A stretch of 64,000 nucleotides of DNA. It comes from Serripes groenlandicus (lineage: Eukaryota; Mollusca; Bivalvia; Cardiida; Cardiidae). The position numbers were made by a program, and so were the translations under genes. Positions 22,951 to 34,705 of the stretch are shown here, one piece after another (within the stretch, counting starts at the first letter, position 1; the number at the start of each line of letters is the position of its first letter). Below the pieces are notes generated by a model that ran no database searches, had not been told where the DNA came from, and saw only the letters and a program-made list of their open reading frames with translations. The DNA is taken from assembly GCA_031761405.1 (NCBI GenBank), contig JASEVX010000011.1:41046066-41110065 (forward strand), given 5' to 3'.

Positions 22951-23702
22951 TCCCGCAAGGAACATTTGAGAGAAATGTGGTGACCAGAGTGTTTACAAGA
23001 TATTTCTCAATATTGGCCTACTGACCTAGTTTTTAACCAGACCATATTCGAACTTAGCCTAGATATCATCAAGATAAACATTCTGGTAAAGTTTCATCAT
23101 GCTAGAGTTAAAAACATGGCTTCCAGAGCATTAACAAATATTTTCTTAAATTTGATCAAGGGACCTAATTTTTGACTCAACATGACCAATGTCTAAATTG
23201 GCCTGTATATCGTCAAGAAAAACTGTCTGACAAAATTTCAAGCCGCTTAAGTCAAAATTGTGGTCTCTTAAGTGTTAAATCAAGATTGTCCTACAACTTG
23301 GCATAGTGACCTATTTTTTAACAAACATTAACCATATTCAAACTAAATTTAATAAAAACAATCATTCTGACAAAGTTTCAGCATGCTCAAGCTAAAAGTG
23401 CAGCTTCCAGAGTCTTAACAAGATTTTCCTCCTACTTGGCTTAGTGCCCTAATGTTTTATCCAAAATAACCAATATTTGAAATTGGCCTATCATCAAGAC
23501 AAACTTTCTGACAAGGTTTCAAACTGCTCAATACAAAAATGCAGTGTCTATAGTGTTAACAAGATTTTTCTACAGTGTTTGGCTAAGTGACCTAGTTCTT
23601 TACTGTATCTGACACATATTCGAACTTAGGCTAGATATCATACAAGCAAATATTCTGAGGAAGTTTCAACATGCTCAAGTAAAACATGCGGCTTCCAGAG
23701 TG
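22950..23702. repeat. Tandem repeat, about 140-145-bp units (GACCTAGTTTTTAACC family)
   Basis: Five units, marked by GCTTCCAGAGxxTTAAC at about 23122, 23404 and 23692 with weaker copies between (23262, 23545). Each also has AGATATCATCAAGATAAACA and CTGACAAAGTTTCA. Related units at 3426-3830 and 58230-58760. Confidence 0.75.
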
Positions 23703-23932
23703 TTAACCCTTTCCCTCATATAGACGCCTTCTGACGCCTCTACAGCAGACGGCTTTTTGAAAACATAGTGACAAAAGAATAAATTGCTCAAAACGAGCAA
23801 TTTCTCCTTTTGCCACAATGTTTTCCACTTTAATTCATAGGTTATCCATTCAATTATAGAGATTTTCTTTATGTTGACAAAATATGTTCAAAGTCATCTG
23901 CTGCAGAATTGTCGTATGAGGGAAAGGGTTAA
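23703..23932. mobile_element. TTAA-type foldback MITE-like element, reference copy
   Basis: 230 bp: TTAACCCTTTCCCTCATA at the left, TATGAGGGAAAGGGTTAA at the right, inverted throughout (TCTGCAGCAGACG/CGTCTGCTGCAGA type arms), central AAATTGCTC...GAGCAATTT hairpin. TTAA at both ends suggests piggyBac-like mobilisation; that is inference from target choice only. No coding capacity. Confidence 0.88.
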
Positions 23933-23950
23933 CTAGATTTTCTTTAATTT

Positions 23951-24085
23951 GAGCAGTCCTGTGAGCAAACCAACATTGTGGACTCTGCGTAAAGTATTGA
24001 TCCGGATCAGCCTAAGAATGCCACACAGGCTTACAAGGATAGACACATTTTACCTGTGGATTTTCTGTCAAATTGACCTGTAACT
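23951..24085. mobile_element. PAL palindromic repeat, fragment
   Basis: CCAACATTGTGGACTCTGCG, AAGTATTGATCCGGATCAGC and ACCTGTGGATTTTCTGTC are family phrases. The right half is lost. Confidence 0.65.
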
Positions 24086-24249
24086 TAACCAACAATGTCC
24101 AATTCTCTTATACAACCAAAATACATCAAAATTTATACTTTTTACCCCAAAAATTAGGCTACACTCAGCATATTTAGTATACAATGAAAAGAAGGGTATT
24201 AGATGAGGAAGTTTTCCAAGTCTCAAAGTATTAGGTAATACAATAGTTT

Positions 24250-24515
24250 GATTTATTAATTGGGGTTTAACACCATTTTCATCAATCTTTCAGTCATATC
24301 ACGGCAGCCAGTTCAACTACTCATATGTTTCTTGGCTTTCTCATACCAGTACTTCACACAACATTCTTTCCAAGCAACTGGCTGCTTTTCCACATAGTCT
24401 GAAAGCCCATTGGTGGTAGTCACGTCAAATGTCAGAAGGAATGTAGGCCAAGCTGAGGTTCGAACTCACAACCCCTGGATTAACAGCCTGTGTCTCTACT
24501 GACTGAGCTACGGTA
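24250..24515 (-). mobile_element. tRNA-derived SINE (first family), minus strand
   Basis: On the minus strand: CGTAGCTCAGTCAGTAGAGA head, CTGTTAATCC in the anticodon region, B box GAGTTCGAACCTC, the GCAGCCAGTTGCTTGG body and a GGTGTTAAACCCC tail. Confidence 0.85.
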
Positions 24516-24950
24516 AACTGAGTAATAAAATAGGAAACATGCTGTACCAAAGTGAGCTTGCAAAGATATTTTCAAAGTTGTCTGCTGTAGATTGGTTTAA
24601 ATTTGGGTAAAGTTTTTTTAAAAAGAGCCTGTGATATTGTTTCCGTTCAATTATTTCTTCCAATCCTTGAAATCAAAATGTACAGTTTTGTTAAAATATT
24701 CAAACTTTTCTTCCCATTACTATGTTCAACAATTGAAAAATTGGGGACATATTTTGTCAATGAAAATTCTGTTGCATGATAAGTACATATCAACTTGAAT
24801 ATACATAGAAAAATATAGTAAACTGACCTTTGATGTATATAGGCTGTAGACAATAATGATGCAACAGAAAATCTTTAAACTTTATGTCAGAAGTTAAATC
24901 TCATAATGTGCTTTTTCCTTTTGTGATCAATAAAAAATTCGACTAATCAA

Positions 24951-25390
24951 CATCGCTTGAAGGAATCTGATAGAGGGTCGGTCTCCCAAGGAACATTTCT
25001 TATTTGAAAATTTACCAAACACTTTTTGAGGTAAAGATATTTTAAGTTTTCATTATAGCCACATACGGCAAAATAGCCCCGCCCCCCTGGCGACTATGTT
25101 TTTCGTCCAATCAACTTGGCTGGAAGGAATCCGATAGAGGGTCACCCAAGGAACATTCCTACAAAATTATTAGAAAATCGACCTGACACTTTCCTCGGAG
25201 AAGATGTTTTTAAGTTTTCACTATTTGTTTCTTTCGGTTGCCATGGAAACCAGAATTTTGCATGGATCCCAAAAATATGAAAGAATTTAGGAGAGGACAT
25301 TGAGAGGACGCTTCCTAGGAAAAGTTAACGCATGCACGACGGACAATTCGCCATGACATAAGCTCGACTGGCTTTCAGCCAGTGGAGTTA
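24951..25390. mobile_element. Interspersed element (CCAAGGAACATT family)
   Basis: Two units with GAAGGAATC(T/C)GATAGAGGGTC and CCAAGGAACATT; the second also has GGCGACTATGTTTTTCG. Ends CGACGGACAATTCGCC and GACTGGCTTTCAG. Closest relative: 12711-13180. Confidence 0.7.
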
Positions 25391-25407
25391 ATTATAATAT
25401 TTCAATC

Positions 25408-25530
25408 ACCCTTTCCCTCAAATAGACACTTTCTGACGCCTCTGCAGCAGACGGCTTTTGGAAAACATGGAAGCAGAGGAAGAAATTGCTCCATACAAGC
25501 AATTTCTCCTTTTGTCACAATGCTTTTTAT
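25408..25530. mobile_element. TTAA-type foldback, left half
   Basis: ACCCTTTCCCTCAAATAGAC, CTCTGCAGCAGACGGC and the central AAATTGCTCCATACAAGCAA hairpin; the right arm is gone. Confidence 0.7.
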
Positions 25531-26230
25531 TCATGCCTCTTACTGTTGACAAAATTTAAAGCTAGTTAACTTACATTTTAACTTTTAAATTTTACATATT
25601 TGGTCATTTAACAAAACAAATGATCCCCCTGTGTGACACAATATGTAGTTCAAAATGATCTACTTAATGTTAGTTATCATGTAGAAGTGTCATCTCTGTA
25701 TTATAGCTCAAAATGATTTACTTGAATGTCTTGTTCATAGTAATTAGTTAATTACACAGTTATCTTCCTATATTATATAGTAAACAAAAACAGATCACAT
25801 TGTGCAACCTTGATTCGTATTTGTGTCGTTTACATATAGCCTAGATATTTGTTCTTCCATTCCGTTATTGTTTTCCGAGTTACCTTTACAGAATAAACAC
25901 TTTCATCCAGAATACTTGTCACAACGACTCGCTGCTTTTACCAGCTTTGAAGAATGTCATTAACGTCGTTTTGTTTTTGTTTTCTACCCGTCTTGTTGTG
26001 TCCACGACTTGCCATTTGTCTTTTATTTCTCTGATTCAACTTAAAACCAAACCGGAAATAACAGTTAATATACCCCAACTTTTCCAATACATAAAGGTTG
26101 GTTGTAAAAATATCCCATACACTGACATTATGAATCTTCTTCACAAGTAATGTTGCGTATTGCGCATTATATAACCTGTCAATATTTCCATGATCTGAAA
26201 CGAAACAAAAATACATACAGTTACTGATTG
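25531..26230. other. Unassigned stretch with a 92-codon minus-strand frame
   Basis: The minus-strand frame (26216-25938) ends in a basic region MASRGHNKTGRKQKQND and then a stop. No domain recognised, and no duplicate elsewhere in the window supports selection on it. Confidence 0.3.
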
Positions 26231-28949
26231 CACAATAAAAATAAAATCAAGATGTGTATAGTTGTATACATGTCTGCGCAAAACCATTTTTATCAATATA
26301 TACATGTCATATGCTATGATTTGAATAATAAAATAGTCCGTTTATAATAGATACTTTACAATTATTGATCTGCATTAAGTTATTTGGGGTTATAATGCAT
26401 CTGTATCCAGTGAAGACTCAGAGGAACCTATGTATCATATTATGCAGTCTCACCAGTCTTAACTGACCACATGCATGTAATTTAGACCTAGAAACAGTGT
26501 AGCCTCACTACTTTTATGTCAATATAACATTATAAATGACGCCAAGGCAGAGTGTCAGTTAGACATGGATTCACTAGACAAATTATAACATAGCGTACAC
26601 AAACTTGATACAAATATACATGTGTTTTTGCGCGTTAATTGAATAACATTTTTGGCAAAGCATCATGCATGTGCTCCATCTAAGTATAGACAAAATATGG
26701 AAAATTCATTTATAAATATATATTGTATTTCTTCATTCTTTTCAATAATAAAACCTGTATACATAATATCATCATTCAATACAAATAATTGTACACACTT
26801 AAATTTGAAAGCAGTTTTCACATCACTTAACCACTTTTGTCTCCTAAGTCCTTAAATGAGCCTAAATAGTGTATACATACAAGAACGATTATACACTTGT
26901 ACAATATATCAGAGACCTTAATAGAAATATATAATGTATATATATGTCTCTGAATATATGTACGAAGTCTCCGAAGTCCTTCATTTTTTATTTTTTATTT
27001 TCCTTCATATGCCACCCTTTTTAAATAATTAACATATGTCAGATGATAAAACGGACAAGCGAATGTCTACAGGAATTGGGCTATTTTCAAACATACGTGT
27101 ATATTAAATACATGTGAGCTTATTTTCATATCCGGTTACGATACAGCACAGGGCGAAAATAAAAATAAAAAGGTTTTCCACTCCAAATTACAGTTTAATT
27201 GACAGACCTACCTCGAACGTTTTACGTATTGATGACTAAATGAACATTTTAGGCGTGCATACATTTCTTTCCTGTCAGTCTTCCTCAATATAAAACTTCA
27301 TGTGTCTTTCCTCCACAAAAACAATAACAATCTATCGTCAGCGGAGCTTGTCAGATTTCTACTTTCATTTTGAACGGAAGTTGCAAGTTCTCCTTCGCAG
27401 AGTTGTCGTTCCTTACCATCTTCTTTCAGTAAAATGAATCGATTGGCTAGATAAATTAGTTGGGAGATAGTTTTTCATCGAAGTGTTTAGAGTTAGGGGA
27501 GTTAGGCATTATTGTTAATACTAAACATCCACGAAACCACTTCCTGATCAACAAGAAATATCAAAATGTCACGTGAAATTGGTATATATTCATACACTAA
27601 TTATGAATATATTTATTCAAACTTCAACTCAATATTGTAAACGTTCTACTTCAACTTTCAACCACTAATGCTTCCTTTTTACAGTATTTTTTTCAATATT
27701 CAGATATCTCGATTCACCAAGGTTTTCGAAAATGCAGTTTTATTGCCTGATAATTGACACTACTTTTTTGTTGACGGTTAAAAAAATCCCTCTTTTTCGG
27801 CTCCCAGCTTTACACTATCGTTCTGTTTATAGTCGGGGAGCCAACTGTTGTACGATTTCTCAAAATGCACATGACTATAGACGGTACCTTAGGGGTACCG
27901 TCCAAAAATCAGTCATATCACGATGGGGTGTGTATGACGTCAAGTAATATCTTGATGTGATTATACGTGCTCTCTAAATAAGGATGTATGTTTCCAGTAC
28001 GTCATACCCAGGCCACTAGAGAAAGATTGTGTAATCAACGAATTTAGATCAAACAAGGATCGACGCTTAGTAAAAGACGACAGTTACGACACAATTTGAA
28101 ATAATGGTGCATAAAAGCCAATGAAAACGAAGCGTCGCAGCTTTTCCGGAAACGTCCATCAGAAATTGCTTATTGAAGCAATGATTTTAACAATTTCAAA
28201 AATTAAACTTTCATTTATAGAGATTATCGTAGTTTTACCTAGATGTATGAGGAACGGGTTAATAAACATCTCAGTTAAACATATCCCACCTGCTTGTTGA
28301 CGCTTTTTATGAACAGACTGTCAATGAGCGATATGTATGCGTCTTAATTGAATTAACAAATATATGGTAAAGGCGTTTTTTGTTAGCGAAAAGTATTGAG
28401 CGATTTAAATCTATAAATCAGAACGTCATCGTCACTGTTTGCTTTTCAGCCGCTTTTAAATCCGTTTTTTATCACGTACTAGAACATGATGAGACCGAAC
28501 GAAGGAAAGAGAAAGCACTTGACCAGAAACATCCGGATACTCTTTTCCAAACACAATACTCTTTTCTGGTTCATATTCTAAAATGAGGTATCAATAGTGT
28601 TACTATATATCTATTCGAGTGTATAGTTTAACTCGGACACTGGTTCTTGTATATCCTATATTGGTTAATAATGACGTTAAGAGCATCATGGAAATAAGTC
28701 GTTACATAAAGGTTAAACATATATACGACTTGGTTTATCATCAAGGTCGAAGCTAAGCACTCGTTCGGTTTACATTAAGGCCAAAGTAAATTTCTCTTTG
28801 GGTGTGTGTTTTGTAAAGGCAAGCAAATAAAGCACTAGACGAGCCTCCAATGAGCTGAATTCATTTATTTTCCAGACTACTTTTTCAATTATGAAATGAC
28901 AAACGAAGGATTATTCGTGTACTAATATCCTAATTATTTACAATTATTG
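26231..28949. other. Long AT-rich stretch without assigned genes
   Basis: No family signature on either strand. Minor items: a GACGGTACC/GGTACCGTC hairpin near 27878-27901 and an old TTAA-foldback right half near 28160-28262 (TTCATTTATAGAGATTAT, GTATGAGGAACGGGTTAA). Promoter or exon content cannot be excluded. Confidence 0.4.
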
Positions 28950-29500
28950 TCCAATATAATCATTCCATTTGAGTATAAAACATGTTTTACCCAATTTTTA
29001 TGCCATATTGAGTCGTAATATTTAAACATTTTATAACGGATTTTAACAGATCTTGTATCAGATAATTTGAGTTATCAAAGGCAATATGGTGAGTATCTTG
29101 TGACAGAGTAAATATACATTGAGAATCTGCAAAGCGGCATTTAGAAATCGCTTACACGCGTACATCTGTATATTCTCAATACATGACATGGGTTTCAATC
29201 CTTAAATTTCGGAACCATATAACATAATGGCACACAGTTTAGCATCAAACACGCTGAAAAAGATCTTTACAGGTATACATGAAAGTTCATTTAAAGAATT
29301 AAATAAGTGTGAAAGAATACACTGCGCCTTGATGGACATCGACACTGCCATTTTATATAATGAACGTTTGTTTGTGGAACATACACCTACATCACTAAAA
29401 CCATTCACTGATTCAAGTTATTGTCATTATAATACCATTGTTTGCGTCTTGACAGCTGGACGTTTTGAAGATCATTTTTTTCAGTAGTAACTGTTAATTT
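28950..29500 (-). pseudogene. Non-LTR RT fragment, minus strand
   Basis: The minus-strand frame 29408-29202 includes FNSLNELSCIPVKIFFSVFD then IMLYGSEIW, the block that follows the RT domain in the copy at 52054 (PVLSYGSEVWG). Weaker coding continues to about 28980 in other frames (CKRFLNAALQ). Related pieces: 39305-39473 (-) and 61330-61475. Confidence 0.7.
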
Positions 29501-30319
29501 ATACGAAAAAAAAACCATAAATGGTTTTTTTCGCTCATAGGTAACATGTGTGAGATTTTTTGTTTTCAATAATAAATCAACCTTTCTGAAATGAAACTGG
29601 CAAAATCAAATGGGGGCCGGCATTTTATTTATGTTTAAAACGCGGTCTGTCAGACGTAAAACACAGATTCAAAAATTATGGTCGTCTAGTCTTTCATTTT
29701 TAATTCTAAATCGATAATTAAGGTAATAAAAGAACTGCGTAATTTCGTGTGAACACATTTACATTCACATTCTCATGTTCATCCATACCCTTCTTTGTTA
29801 AACCATCCGATTATTGTTACATTAATTCGTAGGTTAAACAAAGAATGCCATAGGTGAAAATGAGCTTTCCAGACTGACATTTTTAAAAATATTTCGTAAA
29901 TTGGGTGAATTCGCACCACTGCAATTTCGTACTACATAATTATACACAATCCTAGGAAATAAAAAGCTGTTACGTATATGTTTATGGCTGAATGGGGCCT
30001 GGTCACAATGAGTTAAATGGTATGATATGTTATAATTAAAATATATCGGGTTTATGCTGCACTACATGTACAATCCTGTTTGTAATTATGCAATAAGATA
30101 TAGACAAAGAGAGTGGGATACATTTTAATTAAATCGTGGTACTGTGGCAAATATACAGTGTAGCGAATCCGATTTGTTATAGTTGCGTCCTTATTTTTTT
30201 AATTAAATCCATTTGTATACACATAGGTCAACAAATAAGAAAACATTGACCACTTTGAAAACATTTAGATAATATTTTGGAAAATTTCTATATTCAAAAG
30301 TATTATTATTGAATATAGT
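29501..30319. other. Unassigned stretch
   Basis: A short perfect hairpin near 29503-29534 (CGAAAAAAAAACCAT / ATGGTTTTTTTCG). Otherwise AT-rich and featureless to me. Confidence 0.4.
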
Positions 30320-30441
30320 GGAAAACATTTTGGCAAAATGGGAAATAACTCATTATGAGCAATATTTCTCTTTGTCACACTGTTTTCAAAATGTGTCTGC
30401 TGCAGAGGCTTCAGAAAGCATTTACATGTAAAAACGGGTTA
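30320..30441. mobile_element. TTAA-type foldback, right half
   Basis: AAATAACTCATTATGAGCAA centre, TGTGTCTGCTGCAGAGGCTTC and ACATGTAAAAACGGGTTA end. The left arm is poorly preserved. Confidence 0.6.
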
Positions 30442-30843
30442 TCCCTCTACCACTTACAGACTACTACTACTGATGTATCAGAAGCAGGCAACATGTAAAC
30501 ACAAAGTGAGGGAAAAAAACAGAAATTTTCTCATGATGATTAATTTCTATTTTTCCCTTTAGGATTTGCATATTATCTCAGAATTGTACTTTCTTACATT
30601 AAGAGTTATCTAGCTTCCTCCAGACTTTGACAATTTCAAAGTAATCTGAATCAAATTCCTTGTATGTGAGAATGTAAGAATACATACAATATCTACAATA
30701 ATTAAAGTTAAGATTTGATATTTAATGTTATACTTTCTACTTATTTTTAGATCAACTTCAATCCGAAGGCTCATTGTTATCTATTGTGATCACTCACTGT
30801 CCATTGTACATCAAATCTCCTTCTCTGAAACTGGTGGTGCAAT

Positions 30844-31074
30844 TTTAACTCTTTCCCATATACAACAAATCTGCAGCAGACGACTTTAAAAACATACCCG
30901 AAATCAATTGGAAACTCCCTTTAAATGAAAGTACAATAATTGAATAGAGTTGAAAACATGTTGACAAAAAGAGGAATTGCTAGTTTTCAGAAATTTCTTT
31001 TTTTGTTGAAATGTTTTCAAAAAGCCTTCTGCTGCAGAGGCATCAGAAAGCTTATATATGAGGGAAAGGGTTAA
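30844..31074. mobile_element. TTAA-type foldback MITE-like element
   Basis: TTTAACTCTTTCCCATATAC left end, ATATGAGGGAAAGGGTTAA right end, TCTGCAGCAGACGAC and CTTCTGCTGCAGAGG arms, full length. Confidence 0.8.
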
Positions 31075-32065
31075 TTAATCAAGCGTCACATGAATATTCT
31101 TTTGGTGGTCCTCATCAAAAAGTGTTCAACAACTTAAGTTCGATATAGAACTTTTGTTGCCAGGGATCAGAAAGGGGTGAAAATTGCAAAACTTTTAAAT
31201 TCGTCTCCTCTGAATCCGTTTGCCAAAGATAATTATGCAGAAACGATATTTGGGTGATCCTCTAAAAAACCTGTCAAGCCATACTGATTGGTTGAAAACA
31301 TGGCAGCCATGTGGGTTCAGGAAAGGGGCAAAATGATAAAATGTCATTCAAATGAAAGACTTTAATTGCTTGTCGCTTTAAAAAAAAAAGACGTAGACAT
31401 TATCCCTTAGTACCTCTTTACACAGCTAGTAGATTCGTGGTGGATTGTTTGGTTTTTATGCTTTCAACATTTATAGCTCACCTGAGCAAACAGTTCTCAT
31501 GGAGAGTTTTACAAATATAATTATTGATCTGGAATTGTGGCAAAGGTATACATAGCTCATAATGAGCAATTGTTCCCTTATTAGCAAACGTTTCCTACGT
31601 CGTATAAAGGCTTAAACAGCCGACTTTATTAGGAAAATGGTTAAGCAGGAACTTGACCTCCATAATTTGTTGCAGCCATATTGAATGGTTGCAAAAGGTA
31701 GTCACTAGGTGGCATCAGAAAAGGGCTGACATAAACAAATTTTCCCCTGATACATTCAGTTACACATTTGCTTCTATACCATCATTCAGATGACACATTA
31801 AGGGTCATATTGGCCCTTTGTATCAAACACTGGTCATTATTAATTCATTATAATTTTTCTGAAAATCTTTTACTTTATTATTTTCTGTCCGTATTAATAG
31901 ACGACAGTAAAACGAATTCCAGAAATGTCATGATCATGCAAAACACATGACATGGAGAATTTCATCGTTTATTTTTAAATATTTTTTGATGGCCATAGAA
32001 TACTCTTTAATATTTTGTTTACAATCATTTTATGTTGTTTCGTAAATAGGTAGCACCTATAGATA
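31075..32065. other. Unassigned stretch
   Basis: Possible decayed interspersed repeat (GGCAGCCATGTGGGTTCAGG near 31303, CATATTGAATGGTTGCAAAA near 31678) and foldback traces at 31545-31640. No gene recognised. Confidence 0.4.
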
Positions 32066-32195
32066 TATTAAGCTTGGTAATATGTATTTAAAATATAAAG
32101 TTGCTTTTGTAATCCTGAGATTGTATCCGAAATACAAGCTATATCATCCCCAAACATTACTATGAAACATCTCTACAATATTTGGGAAAATCTGT

Positions 32196-32335
32196 ATGGC
32201 TCTTATTCAATTGTCTGCCATTGTATCATTTATTATCATAGCGAAAAGCTGCATCCCTGTCCAGCTTGTCCGTTCGCAAAATAACAAGTTCACTATATAC
32301 GTAGACTTACCACTCGAACAATGCTACTTCAATAG
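32196..32335 (+). CDS. Candidate first exon with signal peptide (secreted or p24/GOLD-like), unproven
   Basis: ATG opens a 46-codon frame: a hydrophobic leader (LSAIVSFIIIA, then KSC) followed by a polar stretch containing FTIYVDLPLEQCYFNR. It ends at AG|GTATGT, a good splice donor. A candidate second exon is at 32549-32590. The same exon recurs at 61579 with several amino-acid changes and a lost donor. The FTIYV...QCYF pattern recalls the start of the GOLD domain of p24/TMED cargo receptors, but that is only a resemblance. Spliced to the second exon as drawn, the frame ends after six more codons (IALQCH, stop), giving a 53-residue secreted peptide. It could also be a pseudo-exon. Confidence 0.35.
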
Positions 32336-32548
32336 GTATGTATTCATGTTTTGAACATTTCAACTGAAAATATAAGCTGTAAGTTGATTGTGTCATCGGG
32401 GTAAAACAAATACGTTTGTAAAGTACCGAGAGTACTGGAAACGTCCATTGTAAGTCCATTGTAAGTTAACCTCGGTTAACCTCAGTGTTGTTGAACGTAG
32501 CGTTTACACCATCAATGCAATCAACTGATCTCTTGTTTCTAATTACAG

Positions 32549-32590
32549 AATCGCTTTACAATGCCACTGAAGTTCGACATTTCACGAAAG
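32549..32590 (+). other. Candidate 42-bp second exon
   Basis: The segment is bounded by a pyrimidine-rich stretch ending ATTACAG and by a donor-like GGTAAATG. In the duplicate (near 61915-61956) both borders and most of the interior are kept. Joined to the exon at 32196-32335 it gives a stop after six codons. A different phase is open throughout (SLYNATEVRHFTK, with an N-glycosylation sequon), so the real exon partner or phase is unsettled. Confidence 0.25.
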
Positions 32591-32918
32591 GTAAATGCTA
32601 TGTAAAATATTACTTAGTTATTTGAGTTTAATGCCGTTTTAAACAGTTATTATGGTTTCTTTAACACCTATTATTTTACATCATTGCCCAACAAGCTATC
32701 AGTTTATAATTATCACTCTCGAGGTATGCTTCCTGTTAACTAGTACTCGTGTCGTTTGTGTGAAAAAATCTCCGAGGCAGAACCCGCTCATAATGGGATT
32801 AGAACATGGAACTTTTGGTGCTAGATGCCTACGTTGGGCCATTGCACCACGTTCTTCCATTTACATGTATATAACGGAGGTCAGTTAATCTGCTTACGTG
32901 TTTCCTGGTTTCCTAACA

Positions 32919-33086
32919 TCAGTAAAAGTCACTGTGACCTGCGTCATTCGTCTTTCACCAATGGGCTGTAAAACAGTCTATGTGAAAAAGCAGCCGGTTG
33001 CTTGGAAAGAATGTTGTGTAGTGTACTGGTGTGGATATGACTCAATAATTGTTGAAAAAGGCGTTAAACCAACCCTAATCAATCAA
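32919..33086 (+). mobile_element. SINE body and tail (first family)
   Basis: Contains the CCAATGGGCTG...AAAAGCAGCCGGTTGCTTGG body and GGCGTTAAACC with an AATCAATCAATC tail. The tRNA head is absent. The partner is at 62235-62450 in the segmental duplicate. Confidence 0.75.
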
Positions 33087-33321
33087 TCTAACATCATAAC
33101 ACTTCACAACATTCTTTCGAGACAACTGACAAACTTCCAAACATTTCCTTTAGCTTATGGAATAAAGACAAATGCCGCTTATCACAATGGTGAGTGTCAA
33201 TCAATGGGAAAATTCAATGGCCAAGCCGAGTCCAAACCTTACGACCTCGGGATTCTATAACCCGGGAAAATTGTAAAAGGCCGTGACATATGTATCTACA
33301 AGTGTGTATGGTTTATAATAT

Positions 33322-33548
33322 TTATGAACCATTCCACGAGAAAATCAACATGTGGAATCTGCGTAATGTATCGACCCGGATCAGCTTAAGCATTCCGCGT
33401 GGGCTAACCTGGATAACACTTTTCCTCCTCCAGTGGATTTTCTGATTCAGGAACATCACTCTATAACTCTTTCCCACTGAAATGGAATGTGTCGATATAT
33501 TACGCAGAGTCAATAATGTTGGTTTTCTCGTGGAACACGGCTCAATTA
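33322..33548. mobile_element. PAL palindromic repeat, near complete
   Basis: GAACCATTCCACGAGAAAATC at the left and TTTTCTCGTGGAACACGGCTC at the right, with CGACCCGGATCAGC and CCAGTGGATTTTCTGATTCA between. Partner at 62674-62930. Confidence 0.75.
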
Positions 33549-33981
33549 TATATATGTTCACGCGTATTCTTTGCATTGGATTTTCGGCGTGGATGTCCGG
33601 GTGTCCGTGTCAACTACAAAGGACTATTCTGTGTGCGCGTGTGTATGGTTAAAGTTGTCTTATGTTCGTCTTTATATGCACGTGTATGCTTTGCATTACG
33701 TTACGGGTCAACTACGAATATTATGTTTATACGTGTCCGGGTCAATAACAAAGGACATTCCCACTACCATGCTCTGTTCTATTTCCGCGTTTGTTATATA
33801 TTTGTTGTTTCTTCACTTAATTTGAAATAGTTCCATCTGATGTGTAAGTGTCTGTTTATTCTCTAGCGTTTGTTAACACTTTTTCTGTGAAAAGTTGTGA
33901 GTTGTCTTCCCCTGTATTAACATGCCTTCATATATAATGATCTTAAATTGTAAAAAGAAAGTAGTTTAATTGATGAATAAA

Positions 33982-34305
33982 TGAACCGCCTCTCTGATGT
34001 AGTAGTAGAGCGTTCGCTTCGGGTGCGGGAGGTCGTTGGTTCGATGGTAGAAATGGCTGCCCTACTTGGCGCTAAGGGTTGCTTGGTTCGATGGTAGTAA
34101 TGGCTGACCTACTTGGCGCTAAGGGTTGCTTGGTTCGATGGTAGTAATGGCTGCCCTATTTGGCGCTAAGGGTTGCTTACAACTGACTGGCTGGTGTCAG
34201 GATAAATGGACTTGTAGTACTGGTAAATTACCCAGAAAACGCCGTGATATAACTGAACAATTGTTAAAACCGACGTAAAACACCAAACAATCAATCAACC
34301 AATAG
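33982..34305 (+). mobile_element. tRNA-Pro-headed SINE with internal triplication
   Basis: The head reads GCTTCGGGTGCGGGAGGTCG, like the anticodon and variable region of tRNA-Pro(CGG), then a B box GGTTCGATGG. A 47-bp unit beginning TTGGTTCGATGGTAG is repeated three times (34036-34082, 34083-34129, 34130-34176). The body has CTGACTGGCTGGTGTCAGGA, and the tail is ACGTAAAACACCAAACAATC. The copy at 63263 has a single unit. Confidence 0.85.
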
Positions 34306-34398
34306 ACGAATGCTCGTCTTGTGTATGTACTTCTGCAAAGCATTCAAATCAATCTCTTTCTTTCTAAAATGAATAGGCCTAATAAATTACAAATATCC

Positions 34399-34705
34399 GG
34401 TTTTCCCCATGCCTTTGTTATAAACACTTGATCACGTGACTGAAACTGTTCTGTTCACATCGCCGAATCGTTTCTTCCTGAGTAATGGACATGCAATTCA
34501 ATATGATCGCCAAAGCGGGTGAATATGTTTATTGTGCGATATTCTATGTAATTGTCACTTTTACAACTTGTATGGAGCATCCCAGTCATGATAGTATAAT
34601 CTTTCAATATACATATATTTTCAAACTGTGTGGCAAATATAGAAACTGCTAATCATAGGCAAGTTCTTTAGTTGCCTCAATGGTTTCAATGGTCGTCTAC
34701 TGTAT
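34399..34705. promoter_or_regulatory. Presumed upstream region of the fucosyltransferase gene
   Basis: About 300 bp between the end of the segmental duplication and the start codon. No TATA box, initiator or 5' splice structure can be called with confidence. The 5' UTR could include distant exons, as in vertebrate relatives. Confidence 0.25.

Larger units (their letters stand above)
32066..34398. repeat. Segmental duplication, copy 1 (about 2.2 kb)
   Basis: Collinear with 61475-63597: the signal-peptide exon, the second exon, a partial SINE, a palindromic PAL copy (see 54937) and a tRNA-Pro-headed SINE follow in the same order. Copy 1 has extra material around 33560-33900 and a 47-bp unit repeated three times inside its SINE. 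The copy ends about 310 bp before the fucosyltransferase start. Confidence 0.8.

Noticed and set aside
25938..26216. Minus-strand gene with basic C-terminus
   Set aside because: Single open frame without start context, domain or paralogue; retained only as part of an unassigned stretch.
29503..29534. Rho-independent terminator (hairpin with T-run)
   Set aside because: The genome is clearly eukaryotic; the hairpin is a chance or repeat-derived inverted repeat next to a retroposon fragment.
33489..33830. 113-codon open frame
   Set aside because: Lies across a palindromic repeat end and a low-complexity GTGTCCGGGTCAA region, is not kept in the duplicate copy at 62900-63200, and no domain is seen.
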